Positions 9,945-19,769 of a DNA stretch of 37,976 nt are shown piece by piece (within the stretch, counting starts at the first letter, position 1; each line of letters begins with the position of its first letter). A program made the translations under genes and the position numbers. The stretch lies in NCBI GenBank assembly GCA_009103225.1, contig RHPI01003011.1:1-37976 (forward strand), read 5' to 3'. Source of the DNA: Chlorokybus atmophyticus (taxonomy: Eukaryota > Streptophyta > Chlorokybophyceae > Chlorokybales > Chlorokybaceae). The notes beneath the pieces were generated by a model. It ran no database searches and was not told the DNA's origin. It saw nothing but the letters and a program-made list of their open reading frames with translations.

Positions 9945-10560
9945 AACTTTTTCCACGGACCAGCCCTGGTCCGCACGTACGGATCCGGGCCTAAACGCCA
10001 GGGCGGCTTGGGTCCGGACCAGGGTCGCGCGCCTTGGTCTACACGCGGGGACCAGGGCTGGTCCAAACAGTACGTAATTGTCCCACGGTCCTCCGAAAAC
10101 TGAGCCAACCCTGGTGCCGGTGGAAACCGACAAGTGCCCGACCGAAGTCCTCTTGCATGGACCATGCTTGATCAACGGAATGCCGCGCACGTTCATGAAG
10201 CAGGTGCGCTTACGTTAACCCATGGCGTGACTGCCGGTCTAAGACCGGTCGTCAAGTTGAATGCGTTTGGCCGGACAGCATGAAGACAACTGACGACGGT
10301 TGAAAGTACTATGCTGGCGGCTAACTGCAACTAAGCCGCAGCTGACTGCGATTAGGCCGCTGCATGGTAGCCTGGCGGGCGGCCTGGTGTTTCATATCAA
10401 GAGCACCAGGCCACGCCGATGGCCTGGTCATCCTGGTCGCTTCCAGGCCAGCATAACTTGGCCAGAGACGGTAGCCACAGCCATGGCGTTCTCAGCCGCC
10501 CTGCACGCTCAGGGCCTGGTGACGTTCAGCAGGCTATGAGCCATAATTAGAATGAATGCT
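9945..10560 (-). repeat. Dispersed repeat, copy A (inverted partner at 34330)
   Basis: Read on the minus strand, this is colinear with 34330-34995 on the plus strand, at perhaps two-thirds identity by eye. Shared landmarks, in order, are GCTCTTGATATGAA, a CAGCTGCGGCTTA block with flanking ANCCGCAGC motifs, a GTTTTNGGGGGACC-like block, and several GGACCAGGGCTGGTCC near-palindromes. No coding pattern is convincing. It may be a non-autonomous element or an LTR of an unseen family. Confidence 0.65.
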
Positions 10561-11040
10561 CAGGCCAGGAAGAGTGCCGGCCTTCATGCTGCACCTGTTG
10601 ACAATTAGGCATACATGCACACCAAGCAGACATACCAACCAACATTGCAAATTACGTGAAGAGTGGTATCGCATCAGCAATTGATACGCACCTACATCAA
10701 TCAACAACCACGCTAGTGCTAACTACCTAGTCAAGCCTGGTGTAAGTTGAGTACCTCATCTACAGTAGACAAGCGAATACATGCACACACACGCATGCAC
10801 TTTAACAATTGAATACTCAGTCACACGCGCACACATCATAAAAACGCGTACCTGCCACAACCTGACGTCCGCTCCCACTACATTGAGTGCCACAAACTTG
10901 GCCACTGTGCGGGGCCTGCACGTATGATCAAAAGGCTTGCCCGCGTGGGCATGCCTTTGTGCATACTGTGCCTGAACACGGCAGACATGCGCAGGCTTAT
11001 CTACGTATGTGCACATGTGTGCCCTTTCACACATAAGCAA
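10561..11040. other. Intergenic stretch with CA/GT repeats
   Basis: Mixed sequence with CACACG-type microsatellites near 10780-10830. Nothing coding is recognised. From about 11040 it grades into the downstream intron-like sequence of the minus-strand split-gene copy. Confidence 0.45.
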
Positions 11041-11330
11041 TGCTCAATGGTCACAACACGCATGCACGCATGCGTGCATGCACGCTCACTCAAGCGCGTG
11101 CACACATACACACTCATCGCACCTTGAGATTGGTGCAGGGCACGGAGCAGCTGAGGCGAGGTAGTGCTTAAAGCATCATGATGGGGGGCAGTCCACACAC
11201 CTGCGCGTGTGCATGAGCGCATGCACATGCGTGTGCACGTGTGCGCATGCTTTATATGTGTGCCTGTGTTGTCTCTTTTAGAGAAGGGCGACAGGGGGGG
11301 GGGGGGGGGGGNTACACGCAGCTACTGCCT

Positions 11331-11450
11331 CAGAGGCCGCACTGTTCAGTGCGGCTTGTGAGCCATCCTATAGACTGTCTGATAGGTCGCACTGGCCAGT
11401 GCGGTCTATGAGGGAGCCTCATAGACTGTCCTGGATAGTGCGAGCTATAC
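11331..11450. repeat. Cluster of three GGCCGCACTG hairpins
   Basis: Three imperfect inverted repeats (about 11331-11363, 11382-11412 and 11419-11450) with arms close to ATAGGCCGCACTG / CAGTGCGGCCTAT and a loop of 0-2 bases. Several arm mismatches would be G-U wobbles in RNA. A poly-G run ending at an N (11296-11312) lies beside them. Confidence 0.75.
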
Positions 11451-11935
11451 AGCCCAACAAGTGTGTATGTGTGTGTGTGCGCGCGCGTGCATGCATGCGT
11501 GACAAGGAGCAGCACTTGCATGCTTGCATGCCTGTGCGGTCTATGAGCTCAACTACAGGTGTGTTCGTTTACACATATGCAATGTTTCACAACACACACG
11601 CACACGCACTTATGCACGCACGCACGCACGCATGTGCGCACAATCATGCGCGTGCGCGTGTGTGTGTTTCACAGCACACACACACTCAGCGCACCTTGAA
11701 GATGGTGGAGAGCCGCGCACCACAAACTCGAAGCAGCGCGTTGCTAGTTGCCAGCTTTGGGGGCAGTTCGCGTTGTGAGCGCATTCATATGCGTGCGTTC
11801 ACATGAGCACGCGCGTATGCTTGTGTGTGCGTGTGCGTGCGTGTGCGCTTCTTGAAAGAGGAAGAGGGGGGGCCGGGGAGGGGGGGGGGGGGGGGGACAC
11901 TTGTTCACATGCATAATGTACATACGACGNATTGG

Positions 11936-12011
11936 CTTACAGGCCGCACTGGACAATGCGGTCTATAAGCCTACAGCAATCGGCTCATAGGCCGCATTGG
12001 ACAGTGCAATC
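11936..12011. repeat. Two more GGCCGCACTG hairpins
   Basis: Two inverted repeats of the same family (about 11936-11968 and 11984-12011). On the minus strand they lie in the intron between the two exon-like blocks. An N at 11930 and a poly-G run at 11879-11896 lie nearby. Confidence 0.7.
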
Positions 12012-12295
12012 CGATTGCAAATGATGAGCCGAATCTTGACCAGTGTGTGTACATGCGTCTTTCAGAAGGAGCACATGTGTACTCGTGCATACGCGTGCAA
12101 ATGCGCACGCATTCACCTCTTCGTCCCCTTACCCCTCCGCTCACAGACCTATTAAAGAGGTCTAGGTGCACTAATTGCAGGGCTCTGGTCCCTCGCCTTG
12201 AGCAGCAGCATGACAGAGCTCCCTCACCAACACCGATGTCCGAATCACTTGTACAGTGAGGGTTTCAGTCGCGCACACACGCGCCTAGCGTTTGT

Positions 12296-12670
12296 ACATA
12301 CCCTATTCTCGATATATATATATCGATAAACCCTATTCTTGACCGTTTACACATAGGTTCCAATGAAAGAAAAAGAATATACATAACCCTAGTCGCCCCA
12401 AAGCGCCGCGTGACATTGTCGCTGTTGACGCGCATCGGCATTAAAACTTGAGGTTACGCTCGTCGCCGCCGACAACAGTTGAAGCGTTGTGGTCCATCGA
12501 TATTGACAAACAACGACGTGTCGGTCGCTGTCATCAGCGACAAGCGCCGACGTCGTCACAAGCATCCCAAGTCGGCGACATTAATGATGTAATGCTTGCC
12601 CCCCGATAGCTGCTCAGGCCCCCCGACCCGGAGTGGAAGCGACAACCATTCAAAAGCGGCAGTAGGCCTA
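12296..12670 (+). repeat. Direct repeat, copy 1
   Basis: 375 bp beginning ACATACCCT and ending GCGGCAGTAGGCCTA, repeated at 13190-13554. Shared landmarks are an ACATAACCCTAGTCGCCCCAAA block, a GTTACGCTCGTCGCCGCCGA block, and GATGTAATGCTTGCCCC. Rich in GTCG and CGAC. A palindromic TCGA(TA)n run lies near 12308-12325. Non-coding as far as I can see. Confidence 0.8.
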
Positions 12671-13189
12671 GTGCAGGCGCGGGGCCAAGGTCCCGACGCC
12701 ACTGAAAGCCTTGCCAATAAATTGCCTGGTAGCGTCGTTATTTCTGACATGTGACTGAGTGCACTTGGTTGTGCTGTCCTGCTGTTATCGTTTATGATGT
12801 GCTGTAGTGGTCTCAACGTTGGTCGATGAAAGGCTTTTCATCGACAAGTTAGACACAACATTCATGGGCAGCAATACTGTTGTCTGACTGCCTTAATGTC
12901 AATGCATAAATGTGTTAACATTCACGACCTTCATGTGCAAGCCATGTTTGCCGCCTATTCAACGGAATGCTCATCAATGGGTGACACTTTCGCAAGGAGC
13001 GGTGTGATAAGCGCCAAATTTCGTTCCGCCTAATGGCAACGTAATCACGAGTCGGCTGTGATTGCTCGTCGACGTAATATGGAGTTGTCGGTCAATCTCC
13101 AGGCCGGCATTGTCGGCATCGCATGTCGTTGTCGACGTGAGTCGCTCGCCACACCGTTGGGCGGCCAGCTGTAGTGCTTCAGCAGCTAT
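12671..13189. other. Spacer between the direct repeats
   Basis: 519 bp with no recognisable gene. No primer site or purine tract is evident, so I cannot show that the pair are LTRs of a short non-autonomous element. Confidence 0.45.
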
Positions 13190-13554
13190 ACATACCCTGT
13201 TCTCAATAAATATCGCAGTATATAAGTCGATGAACCCTACTTTCGACGGATTACACATGGGTTTTAATAAGAGTACATAACCCTAGTCGCCCCAAAGTTG
13301 TCGCTGTCGACGCGCATCGGCATGGAAAACTTTAGGTTACGCTCGTCGCCGCCGACAACAGTTGACACATCGTGGTCCATCGTCATCGTCGATAAGTGAC
13401 GTGTCAATCGCTGTAAAAAGCGACAAGCGATGACATTGTCTTAGGCATCTCAAGTCGGCGACATTAGTGATGTAATGCTTGCCCCACGATAGCTGCTCAG
13501 GACTGCGAGTGGAAGCTTACTTTGCACGACCATTTCAAAGCGGCAGTAGGCCTA
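13190..13554 (+). repeat. Direct repeat, copy 2
   Basis: 365 bp, colinear with 12296-12670 with several small insertions, deletions and substitutions. The period is 894 bases. Similarity ends on the left at ACATACCCT and on the right at AGTAGGCCTA. Confidence 0.8.
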
Positions 13555-13838
13555 ATGACAAGAATCAATGCAATAGGCCTGGAGTGTAACAGCACCACCG
13601 TCGCCGGTGATGCCCCTTCAATCCTCTACCCCAACACCCACACCGCTGATGACAAGCCTTTTAGCGTCGTGGCCGCCACTGAGCAGAGAACTGAAAGTGA
13701 GGTCGCATCAGTTTGATGTGACCTTATTTCAAGAGTATATCAAATATACACCTAACAATATTAACTCACAACAACACAACAACTACCCTACAGATAGGGT
13801 AATTAAGAAATCCAGCGTAAGCCAATCACAGCTCAGAT

Positions 13839-13891
13839 AAGGTACCTATTGATAAGGTACCTACCGAAAGGTACCTATCGTAAGGTACCTA
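13839..13891. repeat. Four tandem AAGGTACCTA motifs
   Basis: GGTACC occurs at 13841, 13856, 13870 and 13884, spaced 15, 14 and 14 bases, each in an AAGGTACCTA context. GGTACC is palindromic, so this could be an array of binding sites for a dimeric factor in the putative LTR. Confidence 0.8.
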
Positions 13892-13931
13892 ACGAGATAG
13901 TGATCACATTTTATCAAATGTGACACCAAAT

Positions 13932-13976
13932 AGGCTTGAATAAGCGGTTCTACACCCATAGGGACTTATTCAAGCC
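13932..13976. repeat. Inverted repeat GGCTTGAATAAG / CTTATTCAAGCC
   Basis: A perfect 12-bp stem with a 21-base loop inside the putative LTR. No U-rich tail follows, and its role is unknown. Confidence 0.75.
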
Positions 13977-14257
13977 ATGATAAAGCATCATAGCCTTTGA
14001 TAAGCGAGGAACCGTAGAAAAAAGGTATAAATAAGCATATTTAGGTACTCATTAATACAGAATGTGTTATTTAGGCAGCAATAATACCCATATTATTATT
14101 GCTCCCTACATTCCCCACCACTTTGGTTTTCAACGTCCTCGTCGAACTCAAGTTGATCAGGCTTGATTTTGAGTAATTGTAACCAGTGAGATGGCAGGAA
14201 ATGACAGGGTGGTGATGAAACTGCACTGCCAGTCTGTCATCAACCAAGCCCACAGTT

Positions 14258-14830
14258 TTACGGGTCGGGACGTGTGTCCCAGTAAGCTCGAAGCAACTTG
14301 CGGTAGTGCGTAAGATGCCTGTCGGGCTCCCAACTGTTATGTTTCGGGCCATACCGTTTCCATTTCACCAAATAGCAGGTTGCGCGTCCCCGACTATTCA
14401 GCTTATGGTCCAAAATGGTTTCCACCTCGTATTCGAGCTCGGTGTCCACCTCAACCGGTGGTGGTGGAGGCTGTATTCTACCGTCTGAGCGGTATGGTTT
14501 CAACAAGTTCACGTGGAACACGTTGTGTATACGCACACTTGGTGGCAATCGCAGTCGATAAGCGTGCGTACCAACTCTATCAATGATAGAGAAAGGACCT
14601 AACCATCGGGGTAGCAACTTGCGAGCACCCGTACCTTTGATGGTCATGTTCTTTGTATTGAGCAAAACTTTATTGCCGACATCGAAAGTGGGCAGTTGTT
14701 GGGTCGGGGGAAGTCGAGGGTCACACTGTCTCGGGCCGCGGCAGGGAAAGTCATGCGTGTTGGTCCTGGTGCTGCAACATGGTATAACCTGTGGCAAAAG
14801 TAATTGAAAACCCAGCTTGTATAGCGAGGA
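14258..14830 (-). pseudogene. Chromodomain integrase C-terminus (Ty3/gypsy chromovirus)
   Basis: The minus strand encodes the end of an integrase. First comes FDVGNKVLLNTKN with LPRWLGPFSIIDRVG and HNVFHVNLLKPY, the conserved beta-barrel tail of Ty3/gypsy integrases. Then comes a chromodomain (EYEVETILDH, YLVKWKRYG, SWEPD), which in active chromoviruses directs integration to modified histones. The catalytic core and everything upstream are missing. At about 14830-14850 it abuts the truncated LTR of the PHD-type element, so the chromovirus was cut by later insertions. A purine tract and likely LTR follow at 14110. Confidence 0.85.
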
Positions 14831-14849
14831 GTGCTTGGTGGAGCCGCTC

Positions 14850-14926
14850 CATATTGCTAAACACGGACATGTGGAGGTGGTGTCTTCCTTAGTATACATG
14901 CTGTGCTGTAGGACACACAGTCAACA
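14850..14926 (-). repeat. Truncated LTR start of the PHD-type gypsy element
   Basis: On the minus strand TGTTGACTGTGTG begins at 14926, just after a G-rich tract (near 14929-14937). It resembles the plus-strand LTR at 21822 for roughly 60-75 bases before the chromovirus remnant begins. The rest of the LTR is missing. Confidence 0.65.
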
Positions 14927-14979
14927 AGCCACCCCCCCTGAGCTTCTGGGGAGGTTCCAGCTCCAGAGCTCAGCTGCTA

Positions 14980-16516
14980 ACGCAGCTGAGGAGGGCCGTT
15001 GGCGCGGCAATCGTCGCACCAGTACTCCTCCATGGGTATTGCGTCTACTGGGGGCTCCAGACAGTAGCAATGCAGGCCCTTGTTACATCGCAGAGCATCA
15101 TGAGTGCGTCATTGCCAGCGCTGCCGCAGCGTTCACAGCGTGTGCTGCGGGCGGGGCGAGGGTGCTGGATGCGCGCGAAGCCTGCTACGTAGGGGAGGTG
15201 ACATGGCGCGCAGTTCACCATGTTGTCTTTTAACCTCTCGCCAATATGACCAAGAAGGTCCAGCACTCCTGCGGGGTACACCTTGAGTACCTTGTAGACG
15301 GTGCGGCCCACGGAGGTGTCGAGCGTGTTCTTGGTGGCTGTCATGCGGTAGGCAAAGTCACCTGCTTGAAACCGCCGTTGGCGCTCCTTGTAGAAGCCGC
15401 TTCGCACGCGCTCGTAGCGCAGAGTGTCACGGTGCTGTGCAATGCGCAGGTTGTGGAAGGCCATCGGGACGGTGTGCTCGAACAGCGTGGCACGTGTAGT
15501 GATGTCGTGGTGCATCCAGTGGGGATCGTCGAGGTTGTCCACCACACGGTCTACTTCCTGCTGTGCACGAAAAGGAAGCAACGGCGGACGCCCGAACGGC
15601 GAGTAGTATGGGTTGTACTCGCGCAGCGCCGCCTGCTTCGACAATTGGTAGCCGAGAGCCACCCACGGAAGGTGGTCGTCCCAGGTGTTCTTTCATAATC
15701 CAGCACGTACTTGCGGAGTGCCTTCTTGATAGTCTGCACCGTCCGCTCGGCGAGACCGTCGGCTTGAGGGTGGTCACGCGAAGTACGGCGATGATCGATG
15801 TAACATATGTCCAGCAGGGTGTCAAACTCCCCTCTGAACTCAGTGCCCTGGTCGGTAATGACCTCAGCGCAGCTGCCGTACCGGCTGAGGACATGGGAGA
15901 GGAAAGCTTGAGCCACCCCCCTGCTGCTCTTGTTGGGTAATGGCACCAGCTCCACCCATTTGTAGAAGTGCTCGATTATGACCAGGATGTTGCGGTTGCC
16001 CCGCGCCGAGGGTGCCAAGTCTTTTAAGATGTCGAGTCCCCAGCGGTAGAACAGCTCAGAGATGGGGAGAGGGTGCAAGGTGGCGCTGCGTGTGTTGAGG
16101 CTGGCACGTACCATGTCACACTGCTGGCAGCGACTGACGAACCCCTGCACCTGTTTGAACAGCCCATACCACCAATATTGCGCCCTTACCAGGCTGACGG
16201 TACGCTTGACACCGAAGTGCCCAAGCTCCATGTGGAGGGCAGCGATAATGCCCTCGCGTGTGGCTGGTGTTGGCACCTCCTTGTCCTCGGCCTGGACGCG
16301 GCGGTACACTTTGTCGTCCGCCCACCGGTATTGACGGGTGCGCTGACTGACACATTCTTGCTCTCGTGCACTCTTACTCGAGGGAAGTTGGCCACTTTTA
16401 AGGAAGGAGAGTGATGGCTTGTCTATCCATATGTTCTGCCTGGTGTCGGTGGGTGCCAGCTCGGTGTCATCGACTTCGATGTCGATCGCGTGGACGTCCC
16501 CTAGTGGTGTGGTCAC
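14980..16516 (-). pseudogene. Gypsy integrase with C-terminal PHD finger
   Basis: The minus strand encodes an integrase. The zinc-binding HHCC part has H-x4-H and a CQQC pair (near 16130-16260). The catalytic core has Asp in RWGLDIL, Asp in VITDQGTEF and Glu in DHPQADGLAERTVQ. A frameshift near 15690 moves the tail into 15045-15662 (MALGYQLSKQAALREYN..., then DNMVNCAPCHLPYV). The tail ends in a PHD-type zinc finger (15007-15140): CERC, a second pair disrupted by a small deletion and frameshift, His-x2-Cys, and a final WCDDC. PHD fingers in host proteins usually read histone H3 tails. Here I infer a chromatin-targeting role like that of the chromodomain in chromoviruses. Nearly complete but frameshifted. 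Confidence 0.8.
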
Positions 16517-16539
16517 CGTGGGGTTGGTAGCCTCAAGGG

Positions 16540-17030
16540 CAAGAACCTCCCGGTCGTTGAGGTGGTGTTGATCTGGCGCCCTGACCGTAACGTGGCAGCA
16601 GCAAACATGGCCGCCATGGTGGGAGCTGCTTCTGCGGGGCCGAGCTCGTGCTAAGCTCCGGTTGCATCGTTGGTACTGCGGTGAGGGTTGCGACTGAGGC
16701 CATCAGCGTCCTGGTTGGTGAGGCCGGCGCGGTGGTCGATATCAAAGTCATACTCCTGAAGTAACAGGGCCTAGCGAGCAAGTTTCCCTGTCAGATGTTG
16801 GTTGGTCATTAACCACTTGAGTGGCTGATGATCGGTGATCAGTTGGAATTGTCGACCAAAAAGGTCTGAAGAAGAAGATAGCCCATACTGCAGCGAGGCA
16901 CTCACCCCCCTCGTAGCTGCTGTAGTTGGCCTCAGCGATGTTGTTGCTTCGGCTGGCGTACGACACCACCCGCTCCTTCTTGTTCTCATTGTGCTGTACC
17001 AGCACAGCCCCCATCCCAAGTTTGCTCCAG
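16540..17030 (-). pseudogene. Gypsy RNase H remnant
   Basis: It continues RT on the minus strand. FLHTDWSKLGMGAVL and SYASRSNN with YEG-ECLA lie in the frame ending at 16748. After a frameshift near 16880, FQLITDHQPLKWLM and NQHLTGKLAR follow. A stop replaces the usual Trp of the next motif, then LLLQEYDFDIDHRAG and NQDADGLSR lead into the linker before integrase. RNase H degrades the RNA of the RNA-DNA hybrid in active elements. Confidence 0.75.
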
Positions 17031-18610
17031 TCGGTGTGAAGGAAGAAGGGCTTGTTGTAGTCGGGACGTTGCAGGATGGGAGCGGTGGTGAGCCTGCCCT
17101 TTAGCTCCTCAAGTGCCTGCTGTTGTGGCCCCTTCCACGCAAACTCCACCTCCTTCTTCAGGAGCTCGTTGAGGGGTCGCGCGATCTTTGCGAAGTTCTT
17201 CACGAACCGGCAATAGTAGTTGGCAAAAGCCAGAAAGGCACGCAGACGCATAAGGTCTGTGGGAGCAGGGATAGCCGCCAAAGCCTCCACCTTTGCCTGC
17301 TGTATGTACACACCGTGGGGCACAATCATGTGCCCTAGGTAGGGTACCTTGCGAGTGAAGAAGGTGCACTTGTCGGGGTGCACTGTCATCCCCACCCCCT
17401 TGAGTCTCTCCAGCACTTCCTCAATGTGTTGCAGGTGCACGTCGTTACTGCGACTGAAGTTGAGAATGTCGTCAATGTAGCATCGCGCGGAGTCCGGCCC
17501 CTTCAAGGCTTTGTCCATGACGCGCTGGAACTTGGCAGGAGCGTTCTTCAGTCCGAAGGGCATGACCTTCCACTGGTACAGCTGCCGGTTGCCCCAGATT
17601 GAGGTCTTGTGCTTGTCCTCCTCCTTGATGGCAATCTGGTTGTACCCTTGTCGCATGTCCAGGATGCTGAAGACGGTACAGTCTCCTGCATTCATCAAAG
17701 ATACCCTATGCATTAGGCATTTTATAGCTATCTTGTTTGGTTTGTTGTGGAGGGGGCGAGAGTCGCCGCACATACGCCGATCTGTCCAGTTGCCTGCAGA
17801 ATCCTTCTTCTTTACCGCACTGTAGCCTCCGTTCAGCATGCGTATCCACCCCCGAAAGATGGCCGCGAACCCCATGGCCTGCATCACTCGGTCCAGCAAC
17901 GTCAAGTCCAGCCGGTCGAACGCCTTCTCAAAGTCCAAGAGCAAGATCGCCACCTCCTGCTGCGAGGACTCCGCACAGCTAATGGCATCCAACGCGGTGA
18001 GCACGTTGTCGAGGATGTAGCGGTGCTTCACGAAGCCCGTTTGCTCCACAGAAAGCACCTCCGACAACAACGGTGACAAGTGAAGAGCCAACGCCTTAGC
18101 TAGGATCTTATAGTGGATGGGCAACAAGTTGATGGGGCGCCAGTTACGAAGATCACCCAATGCACCCTTCTTGTGTAAGAGCACAATGATGCCCGTGCGC
18201 TGCGACGCACCCATGCTACCTCGACGCAAAATGTCTTGGCAATAGGTGGTGTAATCAGCACGTAAGACAGGCCAAAGATGCTGCCAAAACGCAGCAGTTA
18301 AGCCATCTTTGCCAGGGCTTTTATGCGGGGACATGGCCCGCAAAGCTGCATGCAGCTCGACCATGGAAACCTCCGCATTGAGGGTTGCGCTCTCCTCCTC
18401 CGAGAGTGCGGGTGCGATAGCTTTCACACACATGTCTAGTGCAGCAGCTTTCTCCGCGTCCACCGGGGAGGATGTGTAGGGGGTGTGCGTAGAAATCCTT
18501 GGCAGCCTCAGAAAGCGAGGCTTGCAAGGTGAGCGGGGGGTCGTGAGCCTGCAGTGTGTAGCTGAGCTCGAGCAAGGGGGCTGCCACTCTGTCCGCCCGT
18601 CCTTTGGCAA
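16748..18610 (-). CDS. Chimeric ORF: LINE RT N-half fused to gypsy RT-RNase H
   Basis: A single 620-codon minus-strand frame. From about residue 85 it is LINE-type RT: MSPHKSPGKDGLTAAFW, NWRPINLLP-HYKILAKAL, QTGFVKHRYILDN, LLLDFEKAFDRLD and GWIRMLNGGY. At about 17813-17818 it changes, without a stop or frameshift, to gypsy-type RT: VKKKDSAGNW, RRMCGD, FSILDMRQGYNQI, WKVMPFGLKNAPAKFQ, YIDDIL (active site intact) and YLGHM, then RNase H. The LINE catalytic YADD box and everything after it are missing, and so are the gypsy protease and RT N-terminus. Upstream, on the same strand, lies the LINE endonuclease in another frame. I infer recombination or template switching between LINE and gypsy RNAs. 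Whether it is expressed is unknown. Confidence 0.85.
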   Translation of the reverse strand: MPKDGRTEWQPPCSSSATHCRLTTPRSPCKPRFLRLPRISTHTPYTSSPVDAEKAAALDMCVKAIAPALSEEESATLNAEVSMVELHAALRAMSPHKSPGKDGLTAAFWQHLWPVLRADYTTYCQDILRRGSMGASQRTGIIVLLHKKGALGDLRNWRPINLLPIHYKILAKALALHLSPLLSEVLSVEQTGFVKHRYILDNVLTALDAISCAESSQQEVAILLLDFEKAFDRLDLTLLDRVMQAMGFAAIFRGWIRMLNGGYSAVKKKDSAGNWTDRRMCGDSRPLHNKPNKIAIKCLMHRVSLMNAGDCTVFSILDMRQGYNQIAIKEEDKHKTSIWGNRQLYQWKVMPFGLKNAPAKFQRVMDKALKGPDSARCYIDDILNFSRSNDVHLQHIEEVLERLKGVGMTVHPDKCTFFTRKVPYLGHMIVPHGVYIQQAKVEALAAIPAPTDLMRLRAFLAFANYYCRFVKNFAKIARPLNELLKKEVEFAWKGPQQQALEELKGRLTTAPILQRPDYNKPFFLHTDWSKLGMGAVLVQHNENKKERVVSYASRSNNIAEANYSSYEGGECLAAVWAIFFFRPFWSTIPTDHRSSATQVVNDQPTSDRETCSLGPVTSGV

Positions 18611-19769
18611 AGAACGAGAGGCTCATCCGCTCGCCTTCCAGCCTCCAGCGGCTGCTGGCTCGGATGAAGCTGCCTTCCAGCGCGCGGCTTTCCAGCTCGT
18701 CCAAGGTGGCGTGCAAGCGGTGACAAGCCGCTTGCGCACCTGCGTTGATGGGTGCGTAACACAGTGCCTGTTCCGCCGCTGCGAGGAGGCTGCGACTGAT
18801 TGCCTCGTTCTGCGTGCGAGCACTGCGAATTCTAGTGGTGTGCTGCTTGGCCAGGGTAGCAAGGGCGTCAATGCCATCTTCGAACCAGTCCACAAACGAC
18901 GGGGAGGAGTGGCGTAGATGTTGCCGGTGCACCCACAACTGTTCCGCATCGGAGCAAAAAAAGCTATCCTTTAGTAGGGATGGGTCCAGCTTCCAGCAAC
19001 CGGGGCCGCGAGGAAGGGAGCACAAAGAGCGAAAGGAGAAGATAACCGGGAGGTGATCGAACATGGTCTCTCCAAACTTAACTTCCGAAGTCAGCGTGTG
19101 CGTACGCAGGGAGATGCTAGCATAAATCCGGTCCAACCTAGCTGCTCTTCTCTCATTTCCCCCTCGCCAGTTGCTCCGTGTGTAGCATACATCGTCGGGG
19201 TGGAGAATGCGGTGAGTGTCCTCCACTTCCAGCGCCGCCGTGAGGTGGGAGAAAGAGAGGGGAGAGTAGGCCGAAAGCAGAGTAGAGGTGTGCAAACGGT
19301 CTAGTGGTGCGTCCTCCACGAAATTCCAATCCCCTCCGAGTATGCAGTAATCCGCTGAAGGCAGAGCTGCAGCCAAGGTGGAGAAGAAGGTAGATCTGTC
19401 GGACTCGGTGTTGGGTGCATACACCGAGGCGATGAGGAGCAGAGAGCCCTCCCAATGCAGCCTAAGCCAGCAACAAGGAGCCGGGGCGCAGGTGCCGTGG
19501 TCGACAACATGCTGCTCCCAGCGTTTGGCATACAATATCGCAACCCCGCCTTTACTACCATCAGCGAGAGACCACCCCGAGCTGCCCGACCAGCAGGCAT
19601 CCGACGATGTGCCTAGCTTGGTTTCTTGAAGTAAAACAAAGAGGTTGTCCCCGTGTCCCCAGGCACGCAGCCGTCGAAGTAAAACCGCTCGTTTGCTTCT
19701 TCCGAGATGCGTTGCCGTTCCCCCCAGCCCGCGCACATTCCATGCGCATACGGACAAGGCGGTCCTCAT
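18321..19769 (-). pseudogene. LINE ORF2 N-terminus: AP-type endonuclease
   Basis: A 482-codon minus-strand frame starting ATG at 19767-19769. It has the apurinic-endonuclease-like fold of L1-type LINEs: CAWNVRGLGG, LLQETKLG, GGVAILY, SVYAPN, ILGGDWNFVED, RAARLDRIYAS and DHLPVIF. This enzyme nicks the target DNA to prime reverse transcription. A linker region follows. A frameshift near 18485 separates it from the RT part, which continues in the chimeric ORF. It is similar to, but clearly diverged from, the LINE at 25784-33854. Confidence 0.85.

Larger units (their letters stand above)
11123..12235 (-). pseudogene. Degenerate copy of the split gene (minus strand)
   Basis: Minus-strand paralogue of the 24.4-25.34 kb copy. 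A first exon-like block (about 12235 to 12145) encodes an LLKARDQ-type peptide, but in-frame TAA and TAG precede the donor GTGAGCGGAGGGG at 12144-12132. The intron that follows matches the plus-strand copy in order: CA/GT tract, hairpin motifs, a TGCATGTGAACA landmark, a poly-C run and CA repeats. The next exon block (about 11775 to 11695) encodes ELPPKLATSN and ends with AAG before donor GTGCGC. A second block of that type (11200-11123) has acceptor CAG, encodes VCGLPP, and has an in-frame TAA before donor GTGCGA. It therefore has a tandem duplicated last exon and is probably a pseudogene. The function is unknown. Confidence 0.6.
13585..14110 (-). repeat. Putative 3' LTR of a chromodomain gypsy element
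   Basis: The right edge is well placed. On the minus strand a purine-rich AAGTGGTGGGGAA (rightmost bases near 14123) is followed by TGTAGGGAGC starting at 14110, right after the integrase remnant. The outer end at TGTAAC (13585) is a guess based on TG...CA symmetry, and no second LTR is in the window to test it. Inside are four AAGGTACCTA repeats and a long stem. Confidence 0.45.

Noticed and set aside
9911-10196. Two overlapping minus-strand frames resembling 34721-35062
   Set aside because: The similarity is explained by the inverted dispersed repeat at DNA level. The frames carry no shared motif beyond the repeated GGACCAG core.
11399-11806. His/Ala/Arg-rich frames in CA/GT repeats
   Set aside because: Products of CATG/CGCA microsatellites (CTHA, HARTHA patterns). 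The real signal there is the exon-intron block on the opposite strand.
13839-13891. CRISPR-like short regular repeats
   Set aside because: Units are about 10 bases with 4-5 base spacers in a eukaryotic LTR context. They are far too short for CRISPR and no cas gene is present.
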